NCBI GenBank assembly: GCA_032055545.1
Contig: DAMBQR010000013.1
Coordinates: 9,188 to 73,187 of the forward strand
DNA from: Pseudescherichia sp032055545
GTDB taxonomy: Bacteria; Pseudomonadota; Gammaproteobacteria; Enterobacterales; Enterobacteriaceae
DNA: 64,000 nt
Reading direction: 5' to 3'
Positions 8,901 to 16,199 of this stretch are shown piece after piece. The position numbers and the translations under genes were made by a program. The notes below the pieces were generated by a model that had not been told where the DNA came from, ran no database searches, and was given only the letters and a program-made list of their open reading frames with translations. Within the stretch, counting starts at the first letter, position 1. The number at the start of each line of letters is the position of its first letter.

Positions 8901-10507
8901 CGATCGAAGCCGTGCGCTTTGCCACAGGATCACGTGCCAATATTAAATTCAGTGACCAGCGTGAAGACCTGCAGATTGACTTCAAATTTGAACACCAAGG
9001 CGAACCCGCTGCGTTCGGCTTCTCGCTGTGGGTAGATGCGATAAAATTTCAGTGTCGGTTACCTAATTTTGATCTCGCTAGCATCAGCAACAACCGTGAA
9101 CTAGTGGCCGGATTGCGCACAGCGCGCTTCCTGTATGAAGTCAGCCACGACGAGGCAATCAGTGTTAATACTTTCCTCGGCGGTTGGCTGGCAGAAACTG
9201 TCCTGGCAGGTATTGGCAGCGAAGCAGTATTGAAAAACTGCACCCCGGAGCAGGCGTTCCGCGCAATGGAACACAACAGCGCAGGGATCGCCTTGATTGA
9301 CGTTCCTGCTCGAATCTTCCAGACGTTGTATGATGCGCAGACCGGTGAAGAGATAGAGCAGGATCTACAGCAAAGCTTGCGTGAACTGTTGGCCCAGGCT
9401 CCAGTGATGGCAAGAATTGCCGACTGGGTGGAACTGCTGTGGCAACCACTGGATAACACCTGGCTGGAGTGGTTGACCCTCAACTTCACCAACACACTGG
9501 GTGCGGCGCTGCTGCAAACCGCTATGCAGTTGTGCTCAGATGCCGACGACAACGACCTAATCCTTGACCTAAACGGTGGGCCGGTGCGCACTGCGCTGCT
9601 CGCGCCTGACCAGCGCGAAATCTGGCTGTCGGAAACCACCGTGGGCGGTGGCGGTATCATTGAAAAGATCCAACAGATTTACCGTGAAGATCCGCGCAGT
9701 TTCTTCGAGTTGCTAGACTTTAACCTCAGTCCAGGCAACTACGAAACAATGGACAATAATGTCTGGCACCTGTTGCAAACCATGGTAAACCCGGCATCAT
9801 CCTTGCCTGCGTGTATGAACGAAATGCGCCATGCCAATGATCATGGCAGCCAGGTTCAGGCGCAGCGCAACTTGCTGGGAGAATTGCAGCGCAGCGGTTT
9901 TATGACCAGCCACAGCTTCCTGTCGGCGATCAACACCCGCCTATTACGGCCGGGAACCAATGCCAGCAGCGATGTCTTTTTACTGCAACTGCAACAGGAT
10001 TGGCGACAGCAGGAGCAGCGACTGGGCATTGAACTACCACAGCGTGTCTATGCCTTTACCTGTAGTCAGTCCAGCGCGCTTGACCAGCAACTACAACAAG
10101 CGAGCCAAGGGCAGCACAACTTGGAGAGTTGGCGTTTAAATACCTGTAATGGCCTACTGTGGCCACGCGGCCATGCCATTCGTGATAGCTGGCTAACTTG
10201 GTATAACCCTTACAGCTTTGCCGGGCCAACCGAGCGCCTCCTGGTGGCCCATGTGGTGCAGCACAGTTGTGCTCAGGTGGCGCTCAGCCAACCAGACTGG
10301 ATGCAGCAGTGTCACCAGCATCTGGAAAATAATGGTAAATGCGAGTTACTGGCCGAACCGGGCGATGCAATAAATGAGGCCATCGCTACTCTTTTAGTCA
10401 CCCCAGTAGAAATGTATGGGTTGTTCTTCTACCCGCGCGTCAGTGCCCTGCGCCGCCACAACAATGACACCTTCGCCATGATTGAAATTCCGGAGGCGAT
10501 CCAATGA
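5978..10507 (+). CDS. dpdJ: DpdJ, large DEAD/DEAH-type helicase of the Dpd system
   Basis: A 1509-residue superfamily-2 helicase. Walker A lies near residues 192-200 (AGTGTGKTL). A DEVH box follows near residue 386 (LLDEVHTYSG), then the SAT motif (VGLSATLE). The second RecA lobe has ATASLEVGFND and ends with motif VI QRKGRAGRQ near residue 635. A four-Cys zinc site (CPTDSC...HCDSC) is inserted between Walker A and the DEVH box, near residues 297-328. The long C-terminal half includes TTVGGGGIIEKI (near residue 1220), reminiscent of the DUF1998-type tail of other defence helicases such as DruE. It follows dpdI by 13 bases and overlaps dpdK (ATGA). It probably remodels or translocates on unmodified DNA during restriction; that role is inferred from the family. 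Confidence 0.8.
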   Translation: MEQIIRTVLDELESQESVLLTWGNTQGFFTQIELSNIITQVLQNFPLDAGGITSFGIAKVMIDRGLLLRHQQNGVSVFRTRMAEAVRLYSQLRQMFPKHGLNNNWRTASTLVSDYRFLRRQRKYPKRNQQAAEVLQQLDEIAGFTSTHRQLLSALLSHSSGMYNLACFQQEACKNVLRGLQQSQHRSTATIVCAGTGTGKTLAFYLPALTFIGSELVAKRKDAVKALAIYPRNELLKDQFIETLRQVRKLNGVLEEKGVRKVRIAALFGMVPLDKDAIYRDYMKTAWSRHRDGMSCQYIPCPTDSCRGKMVWRTADLENSFERLHCDSCTQTIEPDEVILTRKRMKIELPDILFTTTEMLNKQMGNPFLASLFGIGKNVVPPSMMLLDEVHTYSGVSGAQNGMLIRRWRHLSGATPHFVGLSATLEQATRFMASLIGLEEYLVAEVSPIEDDMETEGAEYMLALRGDPASRSSLLSTTIQASMLTRRMLDNAAVPVSNGMYGTRSFVFTDDIDVINRLYFQLLDAEGRYSNGNINAKKEPLAMLRGDAPNEEKFTFGQQWPLAKMIGHTLDSADRSNVKRTSSQDAGVDHAADLIVATASLEVGFNDPNVGAVIQHKAPRDNAQFLQRKGRAGRQRTMRPWTVVVLSDYGRDRMAFQCYENLFEPVLKARQLPVGNSYVLRMQAAFATMDWLSSRNEYLNQWNRGIWDDLSVPQDKGKPSEAQLKLADLIEDLLNSQKTQQEFNSWLAEALGIKDEKLLQSLLWQPPRAIMTAFLPTVLRRLRSNWSRLGIEQADNCRKSTPMPDFIPSALFNDLCLPELQINLPGEVGQEPDAHSMPILQGMKDFAPGRISKRFAINSIRECHWLVPKKLELKDGSHPFPIDDYCPPDKRESMPDCHITTRTGMQVIPCFRAWEVTASTPPDDLKLSETSNAFLNWHSEIRPPQNGIPAEVPSYNAWQDIFQQVEFYGHQQHCPIEAVRFATGSRANIKFSDQREDLQIDFKFEHQGEPAAFGFSLWVDAIKFQCRLPNFDLASISNNRELVAGLRTARFLYEVSHDEAISVNTFLGGWLAETVLAGIGSEAVLKNCTPEQAFRAMEHNSAGIALIDVPARIFQTLYDAQTGEEIEQDLQQSLRELLAQAPVMARIADWVELLWQPLDNTWLEWLTLNFTNTLGAALLQTAMQLCSDADDNDLILDLNGGPVRTALLAPDQREIWLSETTVGGGGIIEKIQQIYREDPRSFFELLDFNLSPGNYETMDNNVWHLLQTMVNPASSLPACMNEMRHANDHGSQVQAQRNLLGELQRSGFMTSHSFLSAINTRLLRPGTNASSDVFLLQLQQDWRQQEQRLGIELPQRVYAFTCSQSSALDQQLQQASQGQHNLESWRLNTCNGLLWPRGHAIRDSWLTWYNPYSFAGPTERLLVAHVVQHSCAQVALSQPDWMQQCHQHLENNGKCELLAEPGDAINEAIATLLVTPVEMYGLFFYPRVSALRRHNNDTFAMIEIPEAIQ

Positions 10508-11046
10508 ATACCCGTCGTATCTTTAAATCCAGAACCTCACGCCAGAGTGAAGTTCTTGATGTACTCAGCTCCTTGTTGGTAGCTGAGATCGCTCAGCCCA
10601 GCGCGGAATTGTGGATTGTCTCGCCGTGGATCACCGACCTCGACCTGCTGGATAATCGCACCGGCCGTTTCGACTACCTCGAACCAGCCTGGGGACAGCG
10701 TCAGGTGCAGACCTCAGAACTGCTGGCGCGTGCGGTAGCCAACGGCGGTACGCTTAAAGTGATGACCAACGAGACCCAGCATAATGCACGCTTTATCCGC
10801 CAGTTAACCGAACGCGTCGCCAACTACGGCATGCTGGATAACCTGTATATTGGCCAGAAAGAGGTACTGCATACTAAAGGGTTCCTCGGAGATCATTTCT
10901 TCCTAAGCGGTTCAATGAATCTGACGATCGGCGGGATCGTGATCAATGATGAACAGATTAACTTGACCACAGACAAAACCGCCATCGTGCAGGCGTTGTT
11001 AGCATTTAACGACTTTTACCAACCGGCACAGGGAGGTGTGCAATGA
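10504..11046 (+). CDS. dpdK: DpdK, phospholipase-D-like nuclease candidate of the Dpd system
   Basis: A 180-residue protein with one PLD half-site: HTK at residues 121-123, followed by the Gly/Ser-Met-Asn stretch GSMNLTIGG, the pattern of HxK(x)4D-type PLD nucleases. PLD enzymes need two HxK motifs, so DpdK should act as a homodimer, as single-domain PLD nucleases do. The N-terminal strand AELWIVSPWITDLDLLDN is typical of the fold. It overlaps both neighbours by four bases. Dpd islands carry a PLD-like protein at this position, and it is the best candidate for the DNA-cutting component. Confidence 0.8.
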   Translation: MNTRRIFKSRTSRQSEVLDVLSSLLVAEIAQPSAELWIVSPWITDLDLLDNRTGRFDYLEPAWGQRQVQTSELLARAVANGGTLKVMTNETQHNARFIRQLTERVANYGMLDNLYIGQKEVLHTKGFLGDHFFLSGSMNLTIGGIVINDEQINLTTDKTAIVQALLAFNDFYQPAQGGVQ

Positions 11047-13298
11047 ACACCTTTGATAGCGAAAAGTTCCTGCGAGCCTTTTTCCATAGAGAAAACAATA
11101 TTATCTCTTGGGAAAAAATCGCGGGTGGCCTGCTACAAGCATCCACCCAACAGCGGTTGACCCCTTGGCTTGACGATGTCCGCAACGGATGCTTCCCGGT
11201 GATCCTGCCGCGCGTAGTGAAGGGCTGCAACGATAAAGTCACTTGGTATGCAATGGCCGGTGAGGAACGAGACTATGCGGAGTTGCGTGAGTTATTAGAC
11301 GCGCACGTCGGCACCTCGTGGTCTGACTTTAACCGCCAGCGCACGATGCTGGATCCAAGTGACCCTGTGGAAAAAGTGTTGATCGACTATTATAGCGATA
11401 GAGTATATAAATTTAGCTCGCTTTCTCAGTCGAGTATCCCAGAGATTTTCAATGGCATAGAGCGCTTGCGCCAACAACTCGCTAGCCGCCCGAGCCACCA
11501 GCTCACACTTCTGCGCCCGCGTGGCCGTATTCTTCGTGATATCCGTGCCGCCTTGCGCCGTAGTGATGTGCCGCAGACTCGCCTCTATCTGCAGGAACTA
11601 CGTGAAGCTGGTAGCATAGGCCATATTAACGAACTGTTTATCGAACTGCGCTGCATGGCTCTGGAAGGTGATGCCAAAAGCCTTCTAGATTCGACTCAGT
11701 TGCGACAGGTCTTGGATATGCCGCACCCGTTGGTGTTGGCTGAAGAAGTGATGACGGTCTTCTATCAGCATTTTCTGCTGAAGTATGAGCAGTTGAGCGA
11801 CCTCGCCGCCCAACGACAAGCATTTAATAATTTGTTGTTGAAGAACGTACCGTGCCTGTTCCAAGTGACGCAGGGTATAAACACGCCATCGGCAATCAAA
11901 AATATTCTACTGTGGTTACTTTCTGACACACAAAGTGATCCGGCAAGACTGAGGGAACAGGCACAACAAGTGGTTGCCGGTATGAAGGGGGCAACAGATG
12001 ATGACCGGCACTGGATCCGCCGGTTGCTGGAAGCATTCCCGACCGTTGCAGTGGCCTCCCTACCGACGGCGAGCATCGATGAATTGCTTGCCAGAGCCGA
12101 TGAATATCCTGAAAGCGTTCTGAAAGAGTTACTGTTGCTACCGGTCAGCGCTCGCGGCGCAGCTATTGCTTTGCAATGTGCCTGGGTCATAGGTAGTGCA
12201 GAAGCTGCTGTGAAGGCTGTCAGCTATCTGCAACAACTGGCACAACAGGAGCGTAACTTGTTGCTGGCGAAACCGGCCTTCCAGCGTTACCACACTGCCC
12301 TACAGTTGATGCTGCCATCCATACACACAAAACAGGATACCGCCGGGATCAATAACTGGCAGGACTGGTTGCAGGAAGTTCTAAATAACCCTCAATGGTC
12401 GGGGGCGATAGAAGCAGTAGAACAGGCCTGCAGCCAATGGAACGCAGAAGCTTTCCACCCTGAGGCATTTGTTTCGTTGTTGGATAAAACCAACAGTTGC
12501 GCCAGTATGGTATTGCGCGATGCAATTCCTGTGCTGCTCGAGTGGCTGGATAACTATCAAACCAGCGCTTCCTGGCAGTCTGTCCGGCTGGCATTGTTGC
12601 AACAACTGGCGCTGGACGACAACAGTTCGCGCGAAGATATCTTTACTGCATGTGAACTAGCACGCGGTTATTTAGAGGGCCATAGTAATGCGCACGATTA
12701 CCGTGAACTAATAGAAAATTTGCAGATGATGATCGAGAGTTCAGGTACTACCAGTGCTAGCGCCTGGCTGGATTTGCTGGAACTGTTCTTGGTGTATCCG
12801 ACTGCTGACCAACTTGCCAGAGAAAAATTATTCAATCTGGTACTCAACATGTTTTACCGCAACCCAGCCCGCTATAGTGAATTGCAGTGGAGCTTATTGG
12901 CTCAGTTTGCTAGTGAATGCGGGCTTATCTGTGAGATTCCCCCGCAGATTGTAGAAGACTATGCGGAGAAAACTGATGAGGTTCGTGTCGGATCAACATT
13001 GAATGACAAGGTAGTGGGTATTTATACATTGACGGAGCCGGTAGCACAGCGTGTGAAAAAACAACTACTAGCCGATTATCCTCAGGCCGATATTCGCCTT
13101 AACAACGATAAAGGTGGCTCAACCATGCTGCGTTCATTGGCTAAAGAAGCGGATATATTTATTTTTGCCTGGCTTAGTTCTAAACATTCTGCTTATTATG
13201 CGATAAAAGAAGAGCGAGGGGATAAACCTCTACTGCAACCTTCCGGCAAAGGCAGTACCAGTATGCTGGACTGCATACGTAGTTATCTTAAATTGTAG
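11043..13298 (+). CDS. 751-aa distal protein of the Dpd operon (DpdD-type candidate)
   Basis: The last gene of the operon; its ATG overlaps the dpdK stop. The first ~640 residues are helical and repetitive, without a motif I recognise. The last ~95 residues form a separate alpha/beta domain that begins KVVGIYTLTEP and ends in GKGSTSMLDCI. They include two strand-like segments (ADIFIFAWLSSKHSAYYAI) consistent with a Rossmann-like sensor or TIR-like fold. DpdD of the Dpd restriction module is of similar size, but I could not verify the match, so no symbol is given. Position and coupling make it very likely part of the system. Confidence 0.6.
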   Translation: MNTFDSEKFLRAFFHRENNIISWEKIAGGLLQASTQQRLTPWLDDVRNGCFPVILPRVVKGCNDKVTWYAMAGEERDYAELRELLDAHVGTSWSDFNRQRTMLDPSDPVEKVLIDYYSDRVYKFSSLSQSSIPEIFNGIERLRQQLASRPSHQLTLLRPRGRILRDIRAALRRSDVPQTRLYLQELREAGSIGHINELFIELRCMALEGDAKSLLDSTQLRQVLDMPHPLVLAEEVMTVFYQHFLLKYEQLSDLAAQRQAFNNLLLKNVPCLFQVTQGINTPSAIKNILLWLLSDTQSDPARLREQAQQVVAGMKGATDDDRHWIRRLLEAFPTVAVASLPTASIDELLARADEYPESVLKELLLLPVSARGAAIALQCAWVIGSAEAAVKAVSYLQQLAQQERNLLLAKPAFQRYHTALQLMLPSIHTKQDTAGINNWQDWLQEVLNNPQWSGAIEAVEQACSQWNAEAFHPEAFVSLLDKTNSCASMVLRDAIPVLLEWLDNYQTSASWQSVRLALLQQLALDDNSSREDIFTACELARGYLEGHSNAHDYRELIENLQMMIESSGTTSASAWLDLLELFLVYPTADQLAREKLFNLVLNMFYRNPARYSELQWSLLAQFASECGLICEIPPQIVEDYAEKTDEVRVGSTLNDKVVGIYTLTEPVAQRVKKQLLADYPQADIRLNNDKGGSTMLRSLAKEADIFIFAWLSSKHSAYYAIKEERGDKPLLQPSGKGSTSMLDCIRSYLKL

Positions 13299-13356
13299 TA
13301 AAGGTAAAAACACTTAGCTGTAACCTATTAACGTGACAGCTAAGTTCAATCTTGGA

Positions 13357-13719
13357 CTATACACCCCGATAAACGCAACCCGCACTACAGGTTTCTTTCA
13401 CCATGACAGCGCTCAGAATCGGCAACTGTGTTTTAACCTGATTCCATATCCATTCAGCCAGTACTTCGCTGGTGGGATTTTCCAATCCAGGAATATCATT
13501 GAGATAGTAATGATCCAGGCGATCTAGTGTCGGCTTGAAAATGGCCTTGAGTTCAGCGAAATCAATAATCCAGCCTATGTGTTTATCAACTTCACCGGTA
13601 ATCTCAAGGCGCACAACAAAAGAGTGTCCATGTAAGCGGCCGCATTTATGGTCTTTTGGAACGTTGGGAAGACGGTGTGCGGCTTCAAAAGTGAAATCTT
13701 TATACAGAGTCGTTTTCAT
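13357..13719 (-). CDS. queD: QueD, 6-carboxy-5,6,7,8-tetrahydropterin synthase
   Basis: A 120-residue protein closely resembling E. coli QueD, converting 7,8-dihydroneopterin triphosphate to 6-carboxytetrahydropterin, the second step to preQ0. The T-fold hallmarks are present: FEAAHRLPN with a zinc His, CGRLHGHSF carrying the catalytic Cys and two zinc His, and LENPTSEVLAEWIW. The start is the ATG at 13719, behind GGAGG; a more upstream ATG at 13731 overlaps that ribosome-binding site and is less likely. Housekeeping queD lies elsewhere in enterobacterial genomes, so this copy probably feeds preQ0 to the adjacent Dpd DNA-modification system. It is convergent with the dpd operon. Confidence 0.92.
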   Translation of the reverse strand: MKTTLYKDFTFEAAHRLPNVPKDHKCGRLHGHSFVVRLEITGEVDKHIGWIIDFAELKAIFKPTLDRLDHYYLNDIPGLENPTSEVLAEWIWNQVKTQLPILSAVMVKETCSAGCVYRGV

Positions 13720-13739
13720 GAGTACCTCCATTTTTTGTT

Positions 13740-14114
13740 ACAATATAACAAATTTGATTGCAAATGAAAAGTACTACAAGTAGGGCTATTGAAGGAAAAT
13801 TTACAAATCTGTCGCTAATTTAATTTACTTTAAAACATTGGATTGTAACGACTAGTTTATGGTTAGATAACTCGAATCGTTGTTGAGGCATAAATTTTAG
13901 ATTGAAGGTTTAGCGTTGCAGTTGCTGTAATAACAGGAGGGATTTTGCGCCATAATGCATTTTTGCTCGGGGAAATAATCGCTCAATCTTTGTAGATTAT
14001 CACTGATATTCATTTTAATAGCGCATTTTAGAAGACAGCCTAACAATAAAATCTGCTAAGCTATTTGTTTCTAATAAATTAAAAAAGGCGAGTCCGGCCT
14101 TCATATTTAACTAA
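13740..14114. other. AT-rich junction segment without a gene
   Basis: About 375 bases, much richer in A+T than either side, with no open frame I would defend. It runs from upstream of queD to the point where the truncated HNH nuclease begins (in-frame stop at 14112-14114). It probably marks the edge between the Dpd segment and older DNA. A weak hairpin (AAGGC/GCCTT) sits near 14085-14101. Confidence 0.5.
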
Positions 14115-14690
14115 TCGAGCAAAAGCCATTTTCGCACCTTCGCTGACTCCCGCGACTACGACGTCATCATCAACGACTGCCGTTACCCGCCAAAAGCCAT
14201 TGTCGGCCTCGCTGCCTCCGCGCTCACCGGCCTCAATTTCACGCCATCCGACTTTACTGGCGGGATAAAATCAAAGTGCGTCAGGCTGCTCACCGAGCAA
14301 GGCTTTCAGATTGCCCATAAAAACGAACCCATCGAACCAAACCTCTTCCCGGACGAGATCCAGCAGGAAGCCACCTACGTCGAAGGAGCCACCGTTCAGG
14401 TAACCGTCAACCGTTACGAACGTGACCGCAAGGCTCGCCAGGCCGCCCTTGAGTGGCATGGTTATCAGTGCAAAGTATGCGGTCTCGACATGACAAAAGC
14501 GTACGGTGAAATCGCGAAGGGCTTTATCCATGTGCATCACTTTATTCCTTTGTCAGAGATAAAAGAGAACTACCAAGTTGATCCTAAAACCGATCTCATC
14601 CCTGTATGCCCCAACTGTCACGCAATGCTGCATCGGCAGGATCCGCCCATTTTGCCAGAGCTACTCAAGAAAATGCTGAGAAAATCATAG
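14115..14690 (+). pseudogene. 5'-truncated HNH endonuclease (ScoMcrA/McrA-type)
   Basis: An open frame of ~191 codons bounded upstream by a stop at 14112-14114, with no start codon before the conserved region. The visible N-terminal part (SRDYDVIINDCRYPPKAIVG) looks like the tail of the head domain of ScoMcrA-like modification-dependent nucleases. The C-terminus is a good HNH nuclease: a Cys pair (CKVCG), VHHFIPLSEI, then DLIPVCPNCHAMLH. About 25-30 N-terminal residues of the usual protein are missing. The closest possible start, ATG at 14490, would leave only the HNH half (66 aa). I read it as a nuclease gene cut by arrival of the neighbouring island; initiation at a non-standard codon cannot be excluded. 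Confidence 0.65.
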
Positions 14691-14727
14691 AGAAGCCTAT
14701 AGGATATAGACACTCGGACGAAAGACT

Positions 14728-14976
14728 CTACAGTCGGTCATTCAACTTGTATAACCAACATAGAATTTCTACAGCAATCACTAACAGTAACGCAGCAGAA
14801 GAGCACAGCACGAACACAATATAAAAATAATAACTCTCATGTGTCGCTTGCGAATAAATGCCAAAGAAAAAGTTCTGTTTCGCATACAGGGCATCTGCTA
14901 AAGGTAAAAGTGAACCGCTCCATGCCAGTAACAGGTTGAAGGCGATAAAAAGACCGCATCGTATAGGCCAGCCCAT
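14728..14976 (-). CDS. Small membrane protein of unknown function
   Basis: An 82-residue protein with two hydrophobic segments (about residues 7-27 and 48-73), so a two-helix inner-membrane protein. ATG at 14976 follows a GGGGGA ribosome-binding site. I do not recognise the family. Its size, composition and position upstream of the Tlde1-like toxin resemble the immunity candidate at 15772, so it could be an orphan immunity protein for a related toxin; that is inference from context only. Confidence 0.5.
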   Translation of the reverse strand: MGWPIRCGLFIAFNLLLAWSGSLLPLADALYAKQNFFFGIYSQATHESYYFYIVFVLCSSAALLLVIAVEILCWLYKLNDRL

Positions 14977-15275
14977 TATTCCCCCTGGATGGTAAATGCA
15001 TCCTGAACCCAGTCGTTAAAATGTCATATGTTCGTTTAAAATAACGATTTTACATTATCATGCATGCTATGAAACGATTGAAGGACATGGCAATACTTCA
15101 ATTGTAACCATTTTTATTTATATACATGAATGTTTGAAAGTAATGATGGAACGTTTAATGCGTTGTCTTAATTTTGATTAACAAAGTGAGATGGATAATG
15201 CTCTAGAAAATAGTTCACATATTTATCCATATAGGAGTACGATAAGCAAAATCATTACTAACAGAAGGGGTGTCT
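14977..15275. other. AT-rich intergenic region upstream of the Tlde1-like gene
   Basis: About 300 bases between two divergent genes, strongly A+T-rich, with no ORF or clear operator seen. The ribosome-binding site AGAAGGGG of the next gene lies at 15263-15270. Confidence 0.4.
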
Positions 15276-15791
15276 ATGGCCTTACGAGGAACGTTTGTTA
15301 TCAACGATGCGGATTACTCCCCGTTCAATCTTTACGGTGTCGGCACCTTCATGGCTCACTCGGGTAACGGAATTTATCGTAATCATGGGGCGTGCAGTGC
15401 CGTTCTCGATAATGGCCCTATACCGCCGGGAAAATATTGGATCATTGACCGTGGTGAAGGTGGGTTATTTGGGAAAGCTAATGCGTTTGTAAGAGATACT
15501 ATCAATCGTACATTCTATAGCGCTCAGTTCAAACACTCAGAGTGGTTTGCATTATACAGGGATGACAGGGGAATCGATGACACTACATGGATTAACGGTG
15601 TAAATCGCGGATTGTTCAGGCTTCACCCAGGAACATTATCAAAAGGCTGCATTACAATAGCTCACAATTCAGATTTTGCATTGATTAGAAACGCGCTGAT
15701 TAGAACTCCTCTAATACAGGTTCCTTGTATGCGTTCCCTGATGGCGCGAGGTTGGGTGGAGGTAATCAGTAATGGCACAACCTGTCCTTAA
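15276..15791 (+). CDS. Tlde1-like L,D-transpeptidase toxin (DUF2778)
   Basis: A 171-residue protein with the L,D-transpeptidase-type active site HPGTLSKGCITI (H117, S122, C125) and the upstream GPIPPGKYWIIDR strand typical of DUF2778. Family knowledge: Tlde1 of Salmonella is a type VI secretion effector acting in the periplasm of rival cells, where it cleaves peptidoglycan tetrapeptides and exchanges D-amino acids. There is no signal peptide, as expected for a secreted effector. The ATG at 15276 has AGAAGGGG five bases upstream; the GTG at 15270 lies directly against that site and is unlikely. It overlaps the following membrane protein by 20 bases. No type VI structural genes are in the window, so it would be an orphan effector. 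Confidence 0.8.
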   Translation: MALRGTFVINDADYSPFNLYGVGTFMAHSGNGIYRNHGACSAVLDNGPIPPGKYWIIDRGEGGLFGKANAFVRDTINRTFYSAQFKHSEWFALYRDDRGIDDTTWINGVNRGLFRLHPGTLSKGCITIAHNSDFALIRNALIRTPLIQVPCMRSLMARGWVEVISNGTTCP

Positions 15792-16050
15792 ACGTTGGGC
15801 TGTTCGACTACTCAAGGTATTACTGTTCCTTCTGATTTTTGTTGCGGTAGGTCGCACCTTGGGTGACCCTTACAATTGGGTTAATCATCCCTTAGCTGAT
15901 AGGGTGGCCGATCTGATTTATGGATATGGCAAGGTTGGCGGGGAAGAGATAGACGACATTTACTTTTACATAGACGTTGTCTCGGTTGTAGCAATTACTG
16001 TCGCACTCTATTTTATAGCGGTGAAGTTAATTAAGAAGTTCGGGAGATAA
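15772..16050 (+). CDS. Candidate immunity protein for the Tlde1-like toxin
   Basis: A 92-residue protein with membrane helices near residues 10-28 and 67-86 and a ~35-residue loop rich in acidic and aromatic residues between them, which could face the periplasm. ATG at 15772 follows TGGAGG and lies inside the end of the toxin gene, so the two are translationally coupled, the usual arrangement for effector and immunity pairs. Tldi1 proteins protect against Tlde1 in the periplasm. I cannot assign this protein to that family by sequence; the role is inferred from coupling, size and topology. Confidence 0.6.
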   Translation: MAQPVLKRWAVRLLKVLLFLLIFVAVGRTLGDPYNWVNHPLADRVADLIYGYGKVGGEEIDDIYFYIDVVSVVAITVALYFIAVKLIKKFGR

Positions 16051-16199
16051 CAATGCCCCTGCCAATGAATACCACTTCGCCACCCCCAAAAACCTCCTCC
16101 CACCCATTGCACTCTCCTCTCTAACGTGGACAATGTTTATCCATCGGCTGTTTTTATAACAGCGAAACCAACAACATGCATAAAGCTACAGGACAGGCG

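Noticed and set aside
5978..10507. Druantia DruE instead of DpdJ
   Set aside because: The helicase and GGGG tail resemble DruE, but the surrounding order dpdF-G-H-I-J-K fits the Dpd system better.
16053..16124. Short 23-codon frame before the helicase-PLD gene
   Set aside because: Pro/Ser-rich, no ribosome-binding site, no match to a known peptide.
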